This document shows, in pieces, positions 26,772 to 37,709 of a DNA stretch of 64,000 nt. Every line of letters starts with the position of its first letter. Position 1 is the first letter of the stretch. Source of the stretch: Hippopus hippopus (lineage: Eukaryota > Mollusca > Bivalvia > Cardiida > Cardiidae); contig OX328108.1 in NCBI GenBank assembly GCA_946811185.2, forward strand, positions 39,574,357 through 39,638,356. Reading direction: 5' to 3'. Below the pieces are notes generated by a model. That model had not been told where the DNA came from and ran no database searches. It saw only the letters and a list, made by a program, of their open reading frames with translations. Made by a program: the position numbers and the translations under genes.

Positions 26772-27462
26772 ATTTTTTTCTTTTTCAAAATTTTTTTAGA
26801 AAATTTTTTTAAAAATTTTTTTAAAAATAAAATGGTTGTTGCGCTACTGCTTGCTGACCTGATAATGAGATAAAAGTCTGCGGAGTATTGCTGAGCTGCA
26901 TGGATCTTAAATTTGGAAGTTGTTGTGTTATTGGTTGTGCAATAAGTTGTTGTGCAATTGGTTGGTGTGTAATTACTGGTTGATAAACTGGTTGTGGACG
27001 TAAATTATATTTTAATTCCATATAAAATTTCTTCTCTAATAATTCTTCTATCTCACCTATTAATTCTTCATATTCCCTTAATACTTCCACGTTATATAAA
27101 GAAATAGATTCTCCATTTGTGTTTTCATTCATTGTAAAAATATTACAATGTTTTTTTTAAACTTTTTTTAAAATTTCAAAAAAAAATTTCTAAGAATTTT
27201 TTTTTTTTTTTTCTAAATTTTTTTTAGCCTAGACTGACATATTTTTTCGAGCGTCTAAAAAGCTAACAAGCCAACTCGTTTGGATAACACATTGCGCAAC
27301 TTCAGCTTTTTAGACGACTGTTGGGCTAATTTTCACATGTTTTGAGCGAAATGGGATCGAAAATTATTGAAATTATCGAATTTCGATAATTTTTTTCCCT
27401 TTTTTCTTTATTTCTTTGATTTTTTAAAAAAATAAGCTGGAATGCCCATTTTACTATCTACT
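26772..27462 (-). repeat. Polinton right terminal inverted repeat
   Basis: Reverse complement of 9234-9939; carries the second TIR ORF and the 13-bp inverted repeat. It ends ...TATCTACT at 27462. Confidence 0.95.
26821..27132 (-). CDS. TIR-encoded 103-aa protein, right copy
   Basis: Same length and sequence as the left copy at 9577-9888 except Ile for Thr at residue 91. Together the two inward-facing copies bracket all other genes. The right copy reads toward the TBP-like gene, on the same strand, with 84 bp between this copy's stop and that gene's start. Confidence 0.7.
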   Translation of the reverse strand: MNENTNGESISLYNVEVLREYEELIGEIEELLEKKFYMELKYNLRPQPVYQPVITHQPIAQQLIAQPITQQLPNLRSMQLSNTPQTFISLSGQQAVAQQPFYF

Positions 27463-27468
27463 TATGTT
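27463..27468. repeat. Polinton target site duplication, right (TATGTT)
   Basis: Identical to 9228-9233 and directly adjacent to the right TIR end. Confidence 0.95.
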
Positions 27469-27724
27469 CTTGAGATAATATCCCAGCTAAATCTGGTAAG
27501 ATTGTTTTACAAATCAATATTTACACATTTCTCTAATGATTGAGAACAGAATTTGCTTTAAAATTACATGGTGACCTTGCATGTAATCATAAATCAAGTT
27601 ATATTTATCACAACATCCGTAAAGGAATCAAGGATAAAAACAAAGGAATATAGATAAAAGGACCAATATGTTATTTGGTTACCTTTAGTTTTTATCTAGC
27701 AAGGGAGATAATTTTAATTACAGG
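27469..27724. other. Host flank without a gene
   Basis: AT-rich sequence between the Polinton and the resumed minisatellite. No ORF or repeat recognised. Confidence 0.5.
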
Positions 27725-28915
27725 AATAGCCCTCATTGGGCTCACATTCAACCGGGTCCATGCTCAGTTGGGCTCGTGCTAATCTGGGTTCATGCTTAAA
27801 TGGTATCAATTTAATTCATGTTCAACAGGGTTAATGCTTATCTGGGTTAGGGTCAACTGGGATTATGGCCAGTCCAGGTTCATACTATACATGCTTTATG
27901 CTCAACCGACTTCACACTGCATTGGGGATGTACTCGACTGGTTTGTTAATAACTTGGTACTTACTAAACTTGGTTTATGCCAAACCGGGTTTTATACTTA
28001 ACCAGGTTCATACTCAAATGGATTCATACTTAACTACATTGGATTCGTACTTAACTGGGTTTTTCTTCATCTTGGTTCATTTTCAATTGAGTTTATACCC
28101 AACAGGCTCATGCTGAATTTGCTTCATCTTCAATGGGTTCAAACTCAAGTGGTTTCATTCTCGATGGGGGACAGATGCAACCGGGTTTATGCTCAACTGA
28201 AATAAATTTAACTGGCTGTATGCTCGACGAGGGTTAATACTCAACTGGGTTTATGTTCAACCGAGTTAATACTCAACAGGTTTCATGTTCAATTGGGTTC
28301 ATACTGAACCAGGTGTACATACTGAACTGAGTTTATACTCAACCTGGTTCATACTGAACTGGGATTTTTCTCAGTGGGGTTCATACTAAACTTGGTATAA
28401 GCTCAAACGGGTTCATAATTAACTGGGTTTATGCTTAATTTGGTTCATACTTGACTGGATTCATGATCAATTTGGTTTATGCTCAATTGTTTTAAACCAG
28501 ATTGGGTCAAACTCAATTGGGTTTTATGCTCAACTCGGTTCATATTTGACGGGGTTGCTATACTCTGTTTTTGATCAATTGATTTCATGCTTAACTGTGT
28601 TCATGCTCAATTGGGTTCGTGCTTATTTCAGTTCATGCTCAAGTTCGTTCATGCTTCAATTGGATTTATAACTAACAGGCTTTATGCTATCCTGGATTTA
28701 TGATCACTTGAGCTCATTCTTAACGAGGGTCATCTCAATGAGGTTCGTGTTTATTTGGGTCTTAAACTGGGTAAATTCTCAATGTGTTTCATCCTGAACC
28801 GGGCTTATCCTAAAATTGCTTTATGGTCATTCGGGGTCATACTCAAAATGGTTCATGCTCAGTCTAGTTCATACTAAATTGGGGACATAATCAACTGTGT
28901 TTATGCTCAACCAGG
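27725..28915 (+). repeat. Degenerate 16-nt minisatellite (right of Polinton)
   Basis: About 75 degenerate copies of a 16-nt unit close to TACTCAACTGGGTTCA. For example, four consecutive units from about 28231 are 16 nt each. It resumes after the SINE near 29190 and fades by 29470. Confidence 0.9.
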
Positions 28916-29090
28916 TTCTTTCGACGATGGTTATGTGGGAAAGCAGCCAGTGGCTTGGAAAGAATATTGTGCGGAGTAATGGTAAAAGAAACTCCTTGAA
29001 AGCATGGATAGGTGCACTGGCCGCCGCGGTATAACTGAAATAATGTAGAAAACGGCGTTAAACACCACACAATCAATCAATCGATCGAAA
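28915..29090 (+). repeat. Meta-domain SINE, 5' truncated, inside the minisatellite
   Basis: Contains TTATGTGGGAAAGCAGCCAG, GGTGCACTGGCCGCCGCGGT and the AACGGCGTTAAACACCACAC end, followed by an expanded AATC/GATC tail. Confidence 0.8.
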
Positions 29091-29102
29091 TCAATCGATC
29101 GA

Positions 29103-29139
<37 letters not shown>

Positions 29140-29182
29140 ATCAATCGATCGATCGATCGATCGATCGATCGATCAATCAACC
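29070..29182 (+). repeat. (AATC)n/(GATC)n microsatellite
   Basis: SINE tail expansion; AATC units change to GATC units around 29140. Confidence 0.9.
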
Positions 29183-29189
29183 AGGTTCA

Positions 29190-29470
29190 TTTTCAACTTG
29201 ATTTATGTTCAATTATATTAATATTGGACTAGGTTTGTCATCGATTTGGCTCATACTCAACTGGATTAATACTCAATACTTAAGTGAGTTCACACTCATC
29301 AGGGATCCTATATATACATGCACTCATGTAGGGGGTGGGATGGGGTGTGGTGGGGTGGGGTGGAGGAAATATACTTAACCGGGTTTATGCTAATTTGGGT
29401 TCACACTCACTTCGGGGGAATATACTCAAGACAGTTTATGCTCAGTTAGGTTCACACACAACTGGGTATA
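29190..29470 (+). repeat. Minisatellite continuation with a G-rich patch
   Basis: More 16-nt units on both sides of a GGGGT-rich stretch (29322-29366). Confidence 0.7.
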
Positions 29471-29738
29471 TGATCTTGGATCTATACCCAAAAGTTGTAT
29501 AGTTACGCCTATATGATAAAGCTCTTTTTGAGCTTCAGCGGATCCTATCTTTAGCAGTCTTAGAAGTACAAGTTTATACGTTTTGGGCTGAAAGTCTATA
29601 AAATCATATAAAAAATTCAATATATTTGACAAAACTCCTTTTATTATTTAATTCCTATTATACAAACACAACAATAATATCATTATCACAGCGATGCTTT
29701 CATATAGCGATTGATTGAAATATACAAGAATTTTTACA

Positions 29739-29957
29739 TTAACTCTTAATCTGCTAAAATAACTAAAATAAAACTTTCAAGTCGATAGGAAAAGCCCAAA
29801 TATTGCTAACGTTATTTCAAAGTTACTTTCAAGGGGAAAATATCTCCTTATCGGACATTGTAGATCAGAGATCAGACTGCACGTTCTGTGCAGTCTGATC
29901 TTGATCTACACTGTCCGCAAAAGGCATTTCAGTCGCACTTAGCAGCTTAACAGTTTA
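29739..29957. repeat. MITE family C, complete type copy bounded by TTAA
   Basis: Family C description: a core palindrome GTAGATCAGAGATCAGACTG with CAGTCTGATCTTGATCTACA, outer left arm with CTTTCAAGTCGATAGGAAAA and GAAAATATCTCCTTATCGGA, and right arm GCACTTAGCAGCTTAA. TTAA lies at both ends here. No ORF. Other copies or fragments: 5190-5262, 5698-5808, 7255-7315, 7780-7868, 30080-30155, 32085-32276, 33955-34145, 39110-39215, 39925-40035, 45465-45555, 46340-46410, 57425-57500, 58640-58840, 59840-59915, 62080-62270, 63080-63260. Confidence 0.8.
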
Positions 29958-30324
29958 AATGTCATTTTTTTCTCTAACTTTCAAAACGACAAAAAGAAAT
30001 TAAGTTAAATTGGGAAAAGTCAGTAAATTTACTTTGATTTAACAGCGTTTTTTTTTTAATTGCCAGAATGTTTCACTGGTAAACTGTAAATCCAAAATCA
30101 GAAGGAATCTTCCATACAGTCTGATCTTGATCAACACTGTCCGCAAAAGTCTAAGTTGTTCCTGGAATCATGCTCTCTCATCAGAAACTGATCAATGAAA
30201 AGCATGTTGAAGTAATAAACAGTAATGATATTTAGGCTGCATCATATAGTGAAATACGCATTTGCAGTTTGTAGTCACACACCCAAATTATTTGGTGAAA
30301 TTCAAAGCTCTTTTTTTCAGCTTG

Positions 30325-30515
30325 TTTGTATTGGAGTTTAACGCTGTTTAAACAACTTAGGTCATATCACAGCGGTCAGTGCACCTATGCATGTGTTTCC
30401 TGGTTTTCACTCCGTTACTAACACAACTTTCTTTCCAAGTCACTGACTACTTTTCTCACATGCATCAGATGTGAGAGGCGAAAAATCACCAGAAAGAAAG
30501 TTTGCCTCAACCGGA
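30325..30515 (-). repeat. Meta-domain SINE, partial
   Basis: Reverse copy with AGGTCATATCACAGCGGTCA and GCATCAGATGTGAGAGGCGA, closest to the copy at 33222-33490. Confidence 0.65.
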
Positions 30516-30856
30516 AAGCTCTTTTTGACAAAAAATATCTGACATATTTACAAAAGTGTTGATCTAGTATCGGACAACACATTCTGTGAAGACTGATCTA
30601 GTGTCCGCAAATTTACCTAACGTCATTCTTTACTATTGATAAAGTCTCAAAGAATGTAGACCAAAATCAGACTGCATGGATGTACGGACTTGTTTTGTTC
30701 TACGTTCTTCGTTCAGGACATTAATGGTCGCAAAACTCAAGATATTGGTTTGCCTTTTATCCCGAGTTTAAACGACCCTCAAGAGAAAAAGCATTTCTTC
30801 CTTTTTCCACAATGTTTTCTGCTCTTCCATAAACAAAGTTCATTTTTTTAGTCATA

Positions 30857-31082
30857 TTAATTCTTTACCACACAATCCCGACTATTAAAGACCCTGAAAG
30901 AGAAGGCTTTTGAAAACATTGTGGGAAAAAGAGATAATGCTGGTAATTAGCATGTTCTCCTTTTCCTACAATATTTTTTACCCTAACAAAGACAAATTAT
31001 TACTGTAACAACATTTCATTTTTTGCTTGCAAATGCTTTGAATTTAGTCTAGTCCGAAATTTTGTCGTTTGGTAAAGAGTTA
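30857..31082. repeat. MITE family A copy
   Basis: TTAATTCTTTACCACACAAT at the left and GTCGTTTGGTAAAGAGTTA at the right; the central hairpin is partly eroded. Confidence 0.7.
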
Positions 31083-31352
31083 CATGTAATTGTGTTGTTT
31101 GCAAATGATTGATCAGGTCTAAGATTTTGTCGTTTGGTAGACGTCATCAATATTACTCTTGTCGCGATCTTTTATGTCAGATCGGAACAGTGTAGACCGC
31201 GATCAGACCGAAAATCAGACCGAATATTAATGCATGATGATCTTAGCCTACGTTCTACGATACAAAAATCGTCAAAACTGTGGCTATGTGAAAGTTATAA
31301 GCTGCTTCAAAACAATATTGTTAACAAATAGAATTGTTTGAGGGTTCAGGGT

Positions 31353-31353
<1 letters not shown>

Positions 31354-31404
<51 letters not shown>

Positions 31405-31473
31405 CCCCCCCCCACACACACACACTCAAAGCCAAACAAACGAATGAGCATCTCTTCCCCCCCCCCCCCCCCC
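31354..31473. repeat. (CT)n, (CA)n and poly-C tracts
   Basis: A CT run of about 45 bases, then short CA and C homopolymer runs. The Arg/Glu-repeat open frames on the opposite strand are artefacts. Confidence 0.9.
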
Positions 31474-31589
31474 TTACATAAAAATACATGCACAACTGCA
31501 CAACTAAAAAGGTTACCGAAATATCTGTCCTCACAGCTCACACACATATAACATTTGCTTGCGTAAGTACATGTAGTGATAAACAATAC

Positions 31590-31847
31590 AAATGAGCTAT
31601 GATCTGGAAAAAGGGAGCTTAACGCATCTGCGAAAAGTATCGACCCAGGTACGCGCAGGCTGACCTGGGCCGAAACTATTCGCTATTGATCAATTTTCTT
31701 TATTTCAAAGGACCAGTCTAGCTTATACTCGTATATGCAGTCGGTTGTTAGTCACGATGGATTTTATGGTTCTATAATTATACGATAATTTGCCCAGTAT
31801 GATGCATTACAGAGATGCATTAAACCTCCCTTTGCCAAAGCATGTTA
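31590..31847 (+). repeat. MITE family B copy
   Basis: GAGCTATGATCTGGAAAAAG to CCTTTGCCAAAGCATG; the internal palindrome is half lost. Confidence 0.65.
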
Positions 31848-32303
31848 AAAGTAACTATAAACTGGCCCTATTGCAATAGTCAAAACTGGACAAGTCGAGG
31901 CCCAGACGACAATAGATCAGACTTGTCTAAATTGGAAGCATTTGCAGACGACAAATTAGATATGGCTCACATGATGAAATGTCTTTGAGTAGTTAGAAAA
32001 CAGCGTGGGATACCTTCCTTCACTCCTTTTCATACAATATTTCAAAAAGCTTTCTTCAACAGGAATATCAACCCTTAACCTGATAAGTAAGTTAAATGAA
32101 ACTTTAAAACTGATAGTAAAAACCCAAATATTGCTATTTCAAAGTTATATTTTGGTGAATATATCGACTTATCGGATAGTGTAGATCCAAGATCAGACTG
32201 CACACTCTGTGCAGTCTGATCTTGATCTACACTGTCCGCAGAAGGACAGTGAGTTACACTCAGTAGCCTAAGGTTTAAAACACCGGAATTGGTTAGTAAA
32301 CAA

Positions 32304-32613
32304 TTAACCGTGACTCTACCAAAGCATTCCGCGTTTTAGAGCGCCTGAGAAAGGAAAGCTTTGGAAAATATTGTGAGAAAAGGAGAAAATGCTGGTATCA
32401 GCATTTTCTCCTTTTCACACCATATTTTCTTTCCATTCAAAGACAAACCATTTCATTCGAGCCACATTTACTTAATGGTCCCAGCATTTTCTGTTTTTCA
32501 CACCATGTTTTCTTTCCATTCACATACAAATCCTATCAGTTGAGTCACATTTACTTTGCAAATGTTCTCAATTTGGATAAGTCTAAAATTTTTGTCGTCT
32601 GGTAAAGAGTTAA
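32304..32613. repeat. MITE family A copy with internal duplication
   Basis: TTAA at both ends. The segment AGCATTTTCTCCTTTTCACA to CCATTCAAAGACAAACC occurs again from about 32482, giving a longer than usual copy. Confidence 0.65.
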
Positions 32614-32773
32614 TGGATTGACCAGCAGTAGGCCCTACATAAAATGTTTCACATAGACCACCATTCGAATTTAATGGCAATAAAGCATCACAGTAAGCTT
32701 TGATTATTTGTACGTTTATACATAGTTGAACACGCACTAAACTGTACACCGATTGGCTCTATATGTCACGTGG

Positions 32774-32862
32774 TCAAGTTGGATGTCCGTAACCTTGATC
32801 TTGTGTACATGCTGCGTAAGATGGCGGAAGTGGTTGGTTGGGTACCATTCTCATACTTGTGG
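32774..32862 (-). CDS. Host gene, terminal exon (PPSY-containing tail)
   Basis: Acceptor TTTTTCAG lies just above 32862. Two bases complete the codon begun by the exon at 42513-42704, then 28 sense codons and a TGA at 32774-32776. It encodes a proline-rich end with LPPSYAA, a PPxY motif for WW-domain binding. The match in phase with three upstream exons and the second PPSY support it. 3' UTR limits cannot be seen. The stop lies 5.3 kb from the Polinton's right end. Confidence 0.68.
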
Positions 32863-33221
32863 CTGAAAAAGGCAAAGACAAAAAAGAACATTATTTTCTC
32901 ATGAAACCACTATTTCACATTTAACAAGAAAAATTCCGTCTCATTTTTCGCTATGACCAACTGTCGTAAATGTATGTGAGTTCATTGTCATAAAAAGGAA
33001 AATAGTCGCAACAAGCAATTTTCTCCATCTGCAACGATGTTTTCAAGATATAGCCTATACATGAACGTTAAACTTACGGAAGTTCAGAATTAGGTCCCCA
33101 TCCTATATTTGTGGGTGTCTCGTACTTATTCGCCATATTAAACTTGTCACGTGGTAGAGTTAAATATGCAACCTGCGTTGCGTTTGTAGACAATGTAGAT
33201 AACGATCTGAGACTGTGCGGT

Positions 33222-33490
33222 GCCCGGCAGGGTAACTCAGTGGTTATCGTATAGATCTGACTCGTGACCTGGTGGTTGCGGGTTCGATACCAGGTTGAGG
33301 CAAACTTTCTCTGCGGCGAATTTTCGCCTCTAACCTCTGATGCATGTGAAAAAAGTAGTCAGTGACATGGATAGAAAGTTGTTTTAGTACTGGTGTGGGA
33401 AAGCAATGAAACACATGCTAGGTGCACTGGCCGCCGTGATATGACCTTAGCTGTTAGAACAGCGTTAAACCTAAAATATAAACAAACAAA
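33222..33490 (+). repeat. tRNA-derived Meta-domain SINE, full length
   Basis: A-box-like GGTAACTCAGTGG and B-box GGTTCGATACC about 42 nt apart, then GGTGCACTGGCCGCCGTGAT and an AACA tail. It has the best-preserved pol III boxes in the window. Confidence 0.85.
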
Positions 33491-33648
33491 CTGACTGCAC
33501 GGAAAGCGAACTGGCTGTCTGATCTCTGATCTACATGTATCTTTTTCACAGGATATTCTTGACTAGATAACCTAGAATTATTTGACCGACATCTTTACTC
33601 ACTAAAAATGTCCTGTTCATTAATTTGATTGATTTCGCACTTGACAGA

Positions 33649-33865
33649 TTAACTCTTTACTACACAACAAAATTCTAGTCCAGGGCAAATTGGAAGAATT
33701 TGCAGACGACATTTTTAATGTGGCTCAAATGATTACATATATCTTGTGAAGGGTAGAAAACATTATTGGAAAAGGAGAAAATGCTGGTTAATATTCCAAC
33801 AATGATTTCAAAAGCGCTTTTTCTCAGGGTCGTTAAAACTCGAAATTGTGTGGAAAAGGATTCAC
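33649..33865. repeat. MITE family A copy, eroded right end
   Basis: Left end TTAACTCTTTACTACACAAC; the centre retains GGAAAAGGAGAAAATGCTGG without its full inverted partner. Confidence 0.6.
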
Positions 33866-34307
33866 CTCAGAGCGTTGACTTAATGAAATCGATCTCTTCA
33901 AATATGAAAAAAAAAAAACAGCGGAAATAGTGTTTTTCAAAGATTGATGTGGTTAGAGGTTGTAACATAGAGGCGGACATTGTAGATCAAGATCAGACTG
34001 CACAGAACGTGCAGTCTGATCTTTGATCTACACTGTCCGATAAGAAGATATCTTTCTCCCCAAAATACCTTCGAAACAGGAAAATTTGGATTTTTTTTTT
34101 ATCGGCTTGAAAGTTTCATTTCGGCTATTTAGCAGAATAATGGTTAATCCCATATAACTGAAGCTTTTGAAAACAAATTGGGAAAAGGCGCTTTTGATTC
34201 TTTATATAAGCAATGTTTTTTTTTTCCTGCAATGTTTTCCATACAATTGAAAAAAAAAATCAAAGACAAACTCCCTTGATATTTCTCTCTGCCGTTGGAA
34301 AACTACA

Positions 34308-34532
34308 ACTCTTTCTAAAACGACTAAATTTTTGAGATGTCCAAATTCAAATTATTTGCAGACGACAATTTACATGTAACTATAATGACTGGATTTGTCT
34401 TTGACAACGTGGAAAACAATGTAGGAAAAGAAGAAAATGCTGGTTACCAGCATTTTCTCCTTTTCCCACAATGTTTTTCAAAAGGCTTTCCACCAGGGTC
34501 GTTAAAACCCGGGAGTGATTGGTAAAGGGTTA
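34308..34532. repeat. MITE family A copy with intact centre
   Basis: The centre AGAAGAAAATGCTGGTTACC mirrors AGCATTTTCTCCTTTTCC. The right end runs to GGTAAAGGGTTAA, and the next copy starts in the same TTAA. Confidence 0.75.
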
Positions 34533-34745
34533 ACTATTTACCACGGAATAATGAGTTTTAACAACCCTGAAAGAGAAAACTTTCAAAACATTACTGAAAA
34601 AGGAGAAAATGCTGGTTACCTTTTCCCACAATGTTTACTACCCTATTAAAGACAGATATTATCATTTCAGCTACATTGAATTTGTCGTCTGCAAATTCTT
34701 TCAATTTTGTTCAGTCCCTAGAATTTTGTCGTGTGGTAAAAAGTG
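34529..34745. repeat. MITE family A copy abutting the previous one
   Basis: Begins TTAACTATTTACCACGGAAT, sharing TTAA with the copy to its left; ends GTCGTGTGGTAAAAAG. The central inverted arm is shortened. Confidence 0.65.
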
Positions 34746-35029
34746 ATGATGTCAAGTATAAAATACCCTGTAGTATATATAGAATCTGGCATGAGTTGGT
34801 GTTTGAGATAAAATCTTATTAAACAAGTCTACTGAAAATGTTATTAAGCGAGCCTTAGGCTTTGCCTTAGGCTCGCTTTATAACTTTTCTGTGTACGAGG
34901 TTGATTAAATTTTACCTCAAAAGCTAACAAATGCCAGATTCTTTTTATCACATAACTGTATAGCAAGAACTATGATTAATAACGTGTAAAGACATAGGCC
35001 TACATTCGCAGACGGTCAAATCAAAAGTG

Positions 35030-35510
35030 GCACAAGTGATTTGATTTCTCTAGGACAGGATTTAAAACTAGAACTGTCGCAAAGCGGACAAATACTCCCA
35101 CCAGCACCTTATCACTGAAGCAGCACAATCAGAAAACGGAAATTAATTTCCAAACAAAGATCACCTGTAACCTTGACCTTTGACCCATGCAATCCACAAA
35201 CAATAGGATACCTCCTTGGGTCATTAGCAACACTTGTATAAAGTTTCAGGGTCTTAGGTCAAACTGCTATTGAGTTAGAGTACGGAAACGATTTTCAAAC
35301 AAAGTTAACCTGTGACCTTGACTTTTGACCCATGTGACACCTTCTTGGGTCATGAGCAATCCTTGTATAAAGTTTCAGGGTCCTAGGTCAAACGGGTTTT
35401 GAGTTACAGTACGGAAACGAAGAAGTCTACAGACGGACGGACTGACGGACGGACAGACAGGCACGGTGAGACCAGTATACCTCCCTCTACTTCGCAGGCG
35501 GGGAGAATGA
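35030..35510 (+). repeat. Dispersed repeat with TTGACCTTTGACCCATG and ACGGACGGAC end
   Basis: Contains two tandem units of about 145 bp (CCTTGACCTTTGACCCATGC and CCTTGACTTTTGACCCATGT) and ends in a GACGGACGGAC tract. A second copy starts near 63805 and leaves the window. Confidence 0.75.
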
Positions 35511-35625
35511 AAAATGAACGTACTAGGAAAAAAAGAAAATACTAGTTAAAGGTATTTTCTCCCTTTCAAACAAGATTTTCAAAGGCTGTCTGCCTCTGAA
35601 TCGCAAGGGTCGTTTGGTAATGAAT

Positions 35626-35856
35626 TAACTCTTCACCATACAATCTCGAGTTTTTAACGACCCTGCCGAAGGAGCCTGTTACAAAAACATTGTGGGAAAA
35701 GGAGAAAATGCTGGTATCCAGCATTTTCTCCTTTTCCCACAATGCTTTTTTATCCAATCTAGGACAAAACCCAGCATGTGAACAACCCCTAATTTGTCGT
35801 CTGAGGTTGCTTTCAATTTGGATGAGAGAAGAATTTTGTCGTTTGGTAAAGAGTTA
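35626..35856. repeat. MITE family A, best type copy
   Basis: Family A description: TTAA at both ends, terminal inverted repeats TTAACTCTTYACCA/ TGGTAAAGAGTTAA, and a central perfect hairpin in which ATTGTGGGAAAAGGAGAAAA mirrors TTTTCTCCTTTTCCCACAAT. The half-arms are ACGACCCTGCCGAAGGAG on one side and GTCGTCTGAGGTTGCTTTCA on the other. TTAA ends suggest piggyBac-type mobilisation (inference). Other copies: 7917-8135, 30857-31082, 32304-32613, 33649-33865, 34308-34532, 34529-34745, 36460-36575, 37511-37709, 39610-39833, 41820-42004, 46510-46739, 48766-48936, 50474-50688, 55775-56003, 60005-60229, 63509-63735. Confidence 0.85.
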
Positions 35857-36019
35857 AGTATACATGTACATGAAACAAGTTCTTGATTAAAGCGGTTCGT
35901 TAGGGAATGACCACGTGACCAACATCAGATAAATGATAAATGCTTGAATATCCCTGAAGTGTGTTCATAATGAATACTGTATGAAAACTGTGTCGTGAAT
36001 TGCTTGTATATATATATAT

Positions 36020-36305
36020 AGTCTTTACGCAGTTACAACATAATTTCAGCTATATCGCGGCGGTCAGTGCACTTATCCATAGTTTCCTGGAATTTCTTTT
36101 ACCAGTACTTCGCAAAACATTCTTTCTAAGCCAGTGGCCGCTTTTCCACATAACTATCGCCGAAACTCTGCTCAGCGGTGAGAGAGGAATGAATCCTGTC
36201 AAAATGACTAACATCAATCCCCCTAAAATATGGCCGAGTTTGGGATGCGAACTAGTGGCCCCAAGGCTTCAACTACAGTACGTAAGTGACTGAGCTACTT
36301 GGCTG
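36020..36305 (-). repeat. tRNA-derived SINE, full length
   Basis: Reverse copy running from the tail (GCTATATCGCGGCGGTCAGT) to the head (GTGACTGAGCTACTTGGCTG). Confidence 0.75.
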
Positions 36306-36576
36306 GGCCCGTGCTTGAAATGCAATCAAAAGCCAATATCTCTCAGCTGTATCATGTGCCCAAGCTGGTAAGCAGCAAATTCTCCTTTTCCCACATAAGT
36401 TACGTAAGCCATTTTCCTCAGGGTCTTAAAATTGTGTGGATCATTTGATATTAGCCTTTACCTCACAATCCCGAGTTTTAGTGACTCGGAGCAGAAAGGC
36501 TTGTGAAAACATCGTGGGGAAAGGAGAAAATGCTGTCCTCTGCAGGTACTTTAAGTTAGGCCAAGTCCGAATTTAT

Positions 36577-36835
36577 TAATGAACCATGCTCTGTGAAAAG
36601 GTGGTTTAATGCGTCTGCAAAAAGTATCGACCCATTTCAGCCTGCACAGTCCACCCAGGCTGACCTTGGTCGAATATTTTTGGTCAGTTTTCTGCATGTC
36701 AAAGGGCCAGTGTACCACATGATTCAGTCGGTTATTATTCAAACGGATTTTATGGATCCATAATTATATGATGACTTGCTTGGCACATCCCTATAGGAGA
36801 TGCATTAAGCCCCCTATTACCAGAGCTTGGCTCAT
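36577..36835 (+). repeat. MITE family B copy
   Basis: Begins GAACCATGCTCTGTGAAAAG and ends ATTACCAGAGCTTGGCTC; the internal palindrome is imperfect. Confidence 0.75.
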
Positions 36836-37210
36836 TTCTTTTGGCGAAGAGATAAATTATAAGAATGTCGATAAAACATTGCAGACCGTAACGTTTATCT
36901 CGAGAGGATTTCATGACAGCATAACAAGCAATGTCTGACAAATTGCCATTATGACAAGTACAAGTATTGACCCACAAAATAAATATGATGACATGATAGA
37001 AAATCGATCAACTCTCAGGTCTAAAAAATTCCCTCCTCATGTTTAAGGCTATTGAGGAATTCACAATTAATTGAAACATGGGGTGGGGGGAAAGGGGAGA
37101 ATCTAGAAATGTAAAGAAAATCTCGAACTACAGATATACGGGAAATGTCGAATTATTTAAATTCAGCTGAGCTATTTGTGTCCCTTCCGTTCTCATCAGG
37201 GTTCTGATGG

Positions 37211-37275
37211 ATGACACAACTTTTGGATTGAGAGATACCTGAATCATGTATCGCTCAATCCGAAAGTTGTGTCAC
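37211..37275. repeat. Short inverted repeat
   Basis: ATGACACAACTTTTGGATTG mirrors CAATCCGAAAGTTGTGTCAC with few mismatches. Isolated; probably a decayed MITE. Confidence 0.55.
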
Positions 37276-37510
37276 CCATTTGGTTCAGTCTCTCTGCTCT
37301 ACCCTAGGATATTTCTAGATTATTTCTTGCTTTATGGATATTTTTTTCCTCTATGACTGAGTCAATATATTGCAATGTCGATATGAGCTCAATCAAGATC
37401 TCTCTGTCCGTCCCGTATGTCTACAAGTTAGAGAAGACTAGGTGGTGCGTTAAAATAACATTTAATTAAGATCTGTCTGCTGGATATTCCACATTCAATG
37501 TAGTCTATTC

Positions 37511-37709
37511 TTAATTCTTTACCAAACGACAAAACTGTGGGCTTGACCAAATTGAAAGCATTTGCAGACGACAAAATAAATTGACTCAAAAATTGGAACT
37601 TGACTTCGGAAGAGTAGAAAACATTGTGGGAAAAGGAGAAAATGCTGGTTTTTCAGAAGGCATCTTCCTCAGGGTCATTAAAATCAGGGATTGTTTGGTA
37701 AAGGGTTAA
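37511..37709. repeat. MITE family A copy lacking half of its hairpin
   Basis: Termini TTAATTCTTTACCAAACGAC and GATTGTTTGGTAAAGGGTTAA are intact; the inverted partner arm of the centre is deleted. Confidence 0.7.

Larger units (their letters stand above)
9234..27462 (+). mobile_element. Complete Polinton/Maverick (endogenous polintovirus-like) element
   Basis: Defined by inverted termini beginning AGTAGATAGTAAAATGGGCA, a 6-bp target duplication, and the signature gene set: protein-primed PolB, retroviral-type integrase, adenain-type protease, FtsK/HerA-type packaging ATPase, penton and double jelly-roll major capsid. It is 18.2 kb, in the usual 15-20 kb range, and strongly AT-rich against its host flanks. 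Capsid, ATPase, protease and polymerase genes are open, but the integrase is frameshifted, the fibre has an internal stop, the NUMOD1-like gene is frameshifted and a mariner has inserted at 17258, so this copy is probably immobile on its own. Confidence 0.98.

Noticed and set aside
31284..31586. ORFs with long Arg/Glu repeats
   Set aside because: Translation of a CT dinucleotide run.
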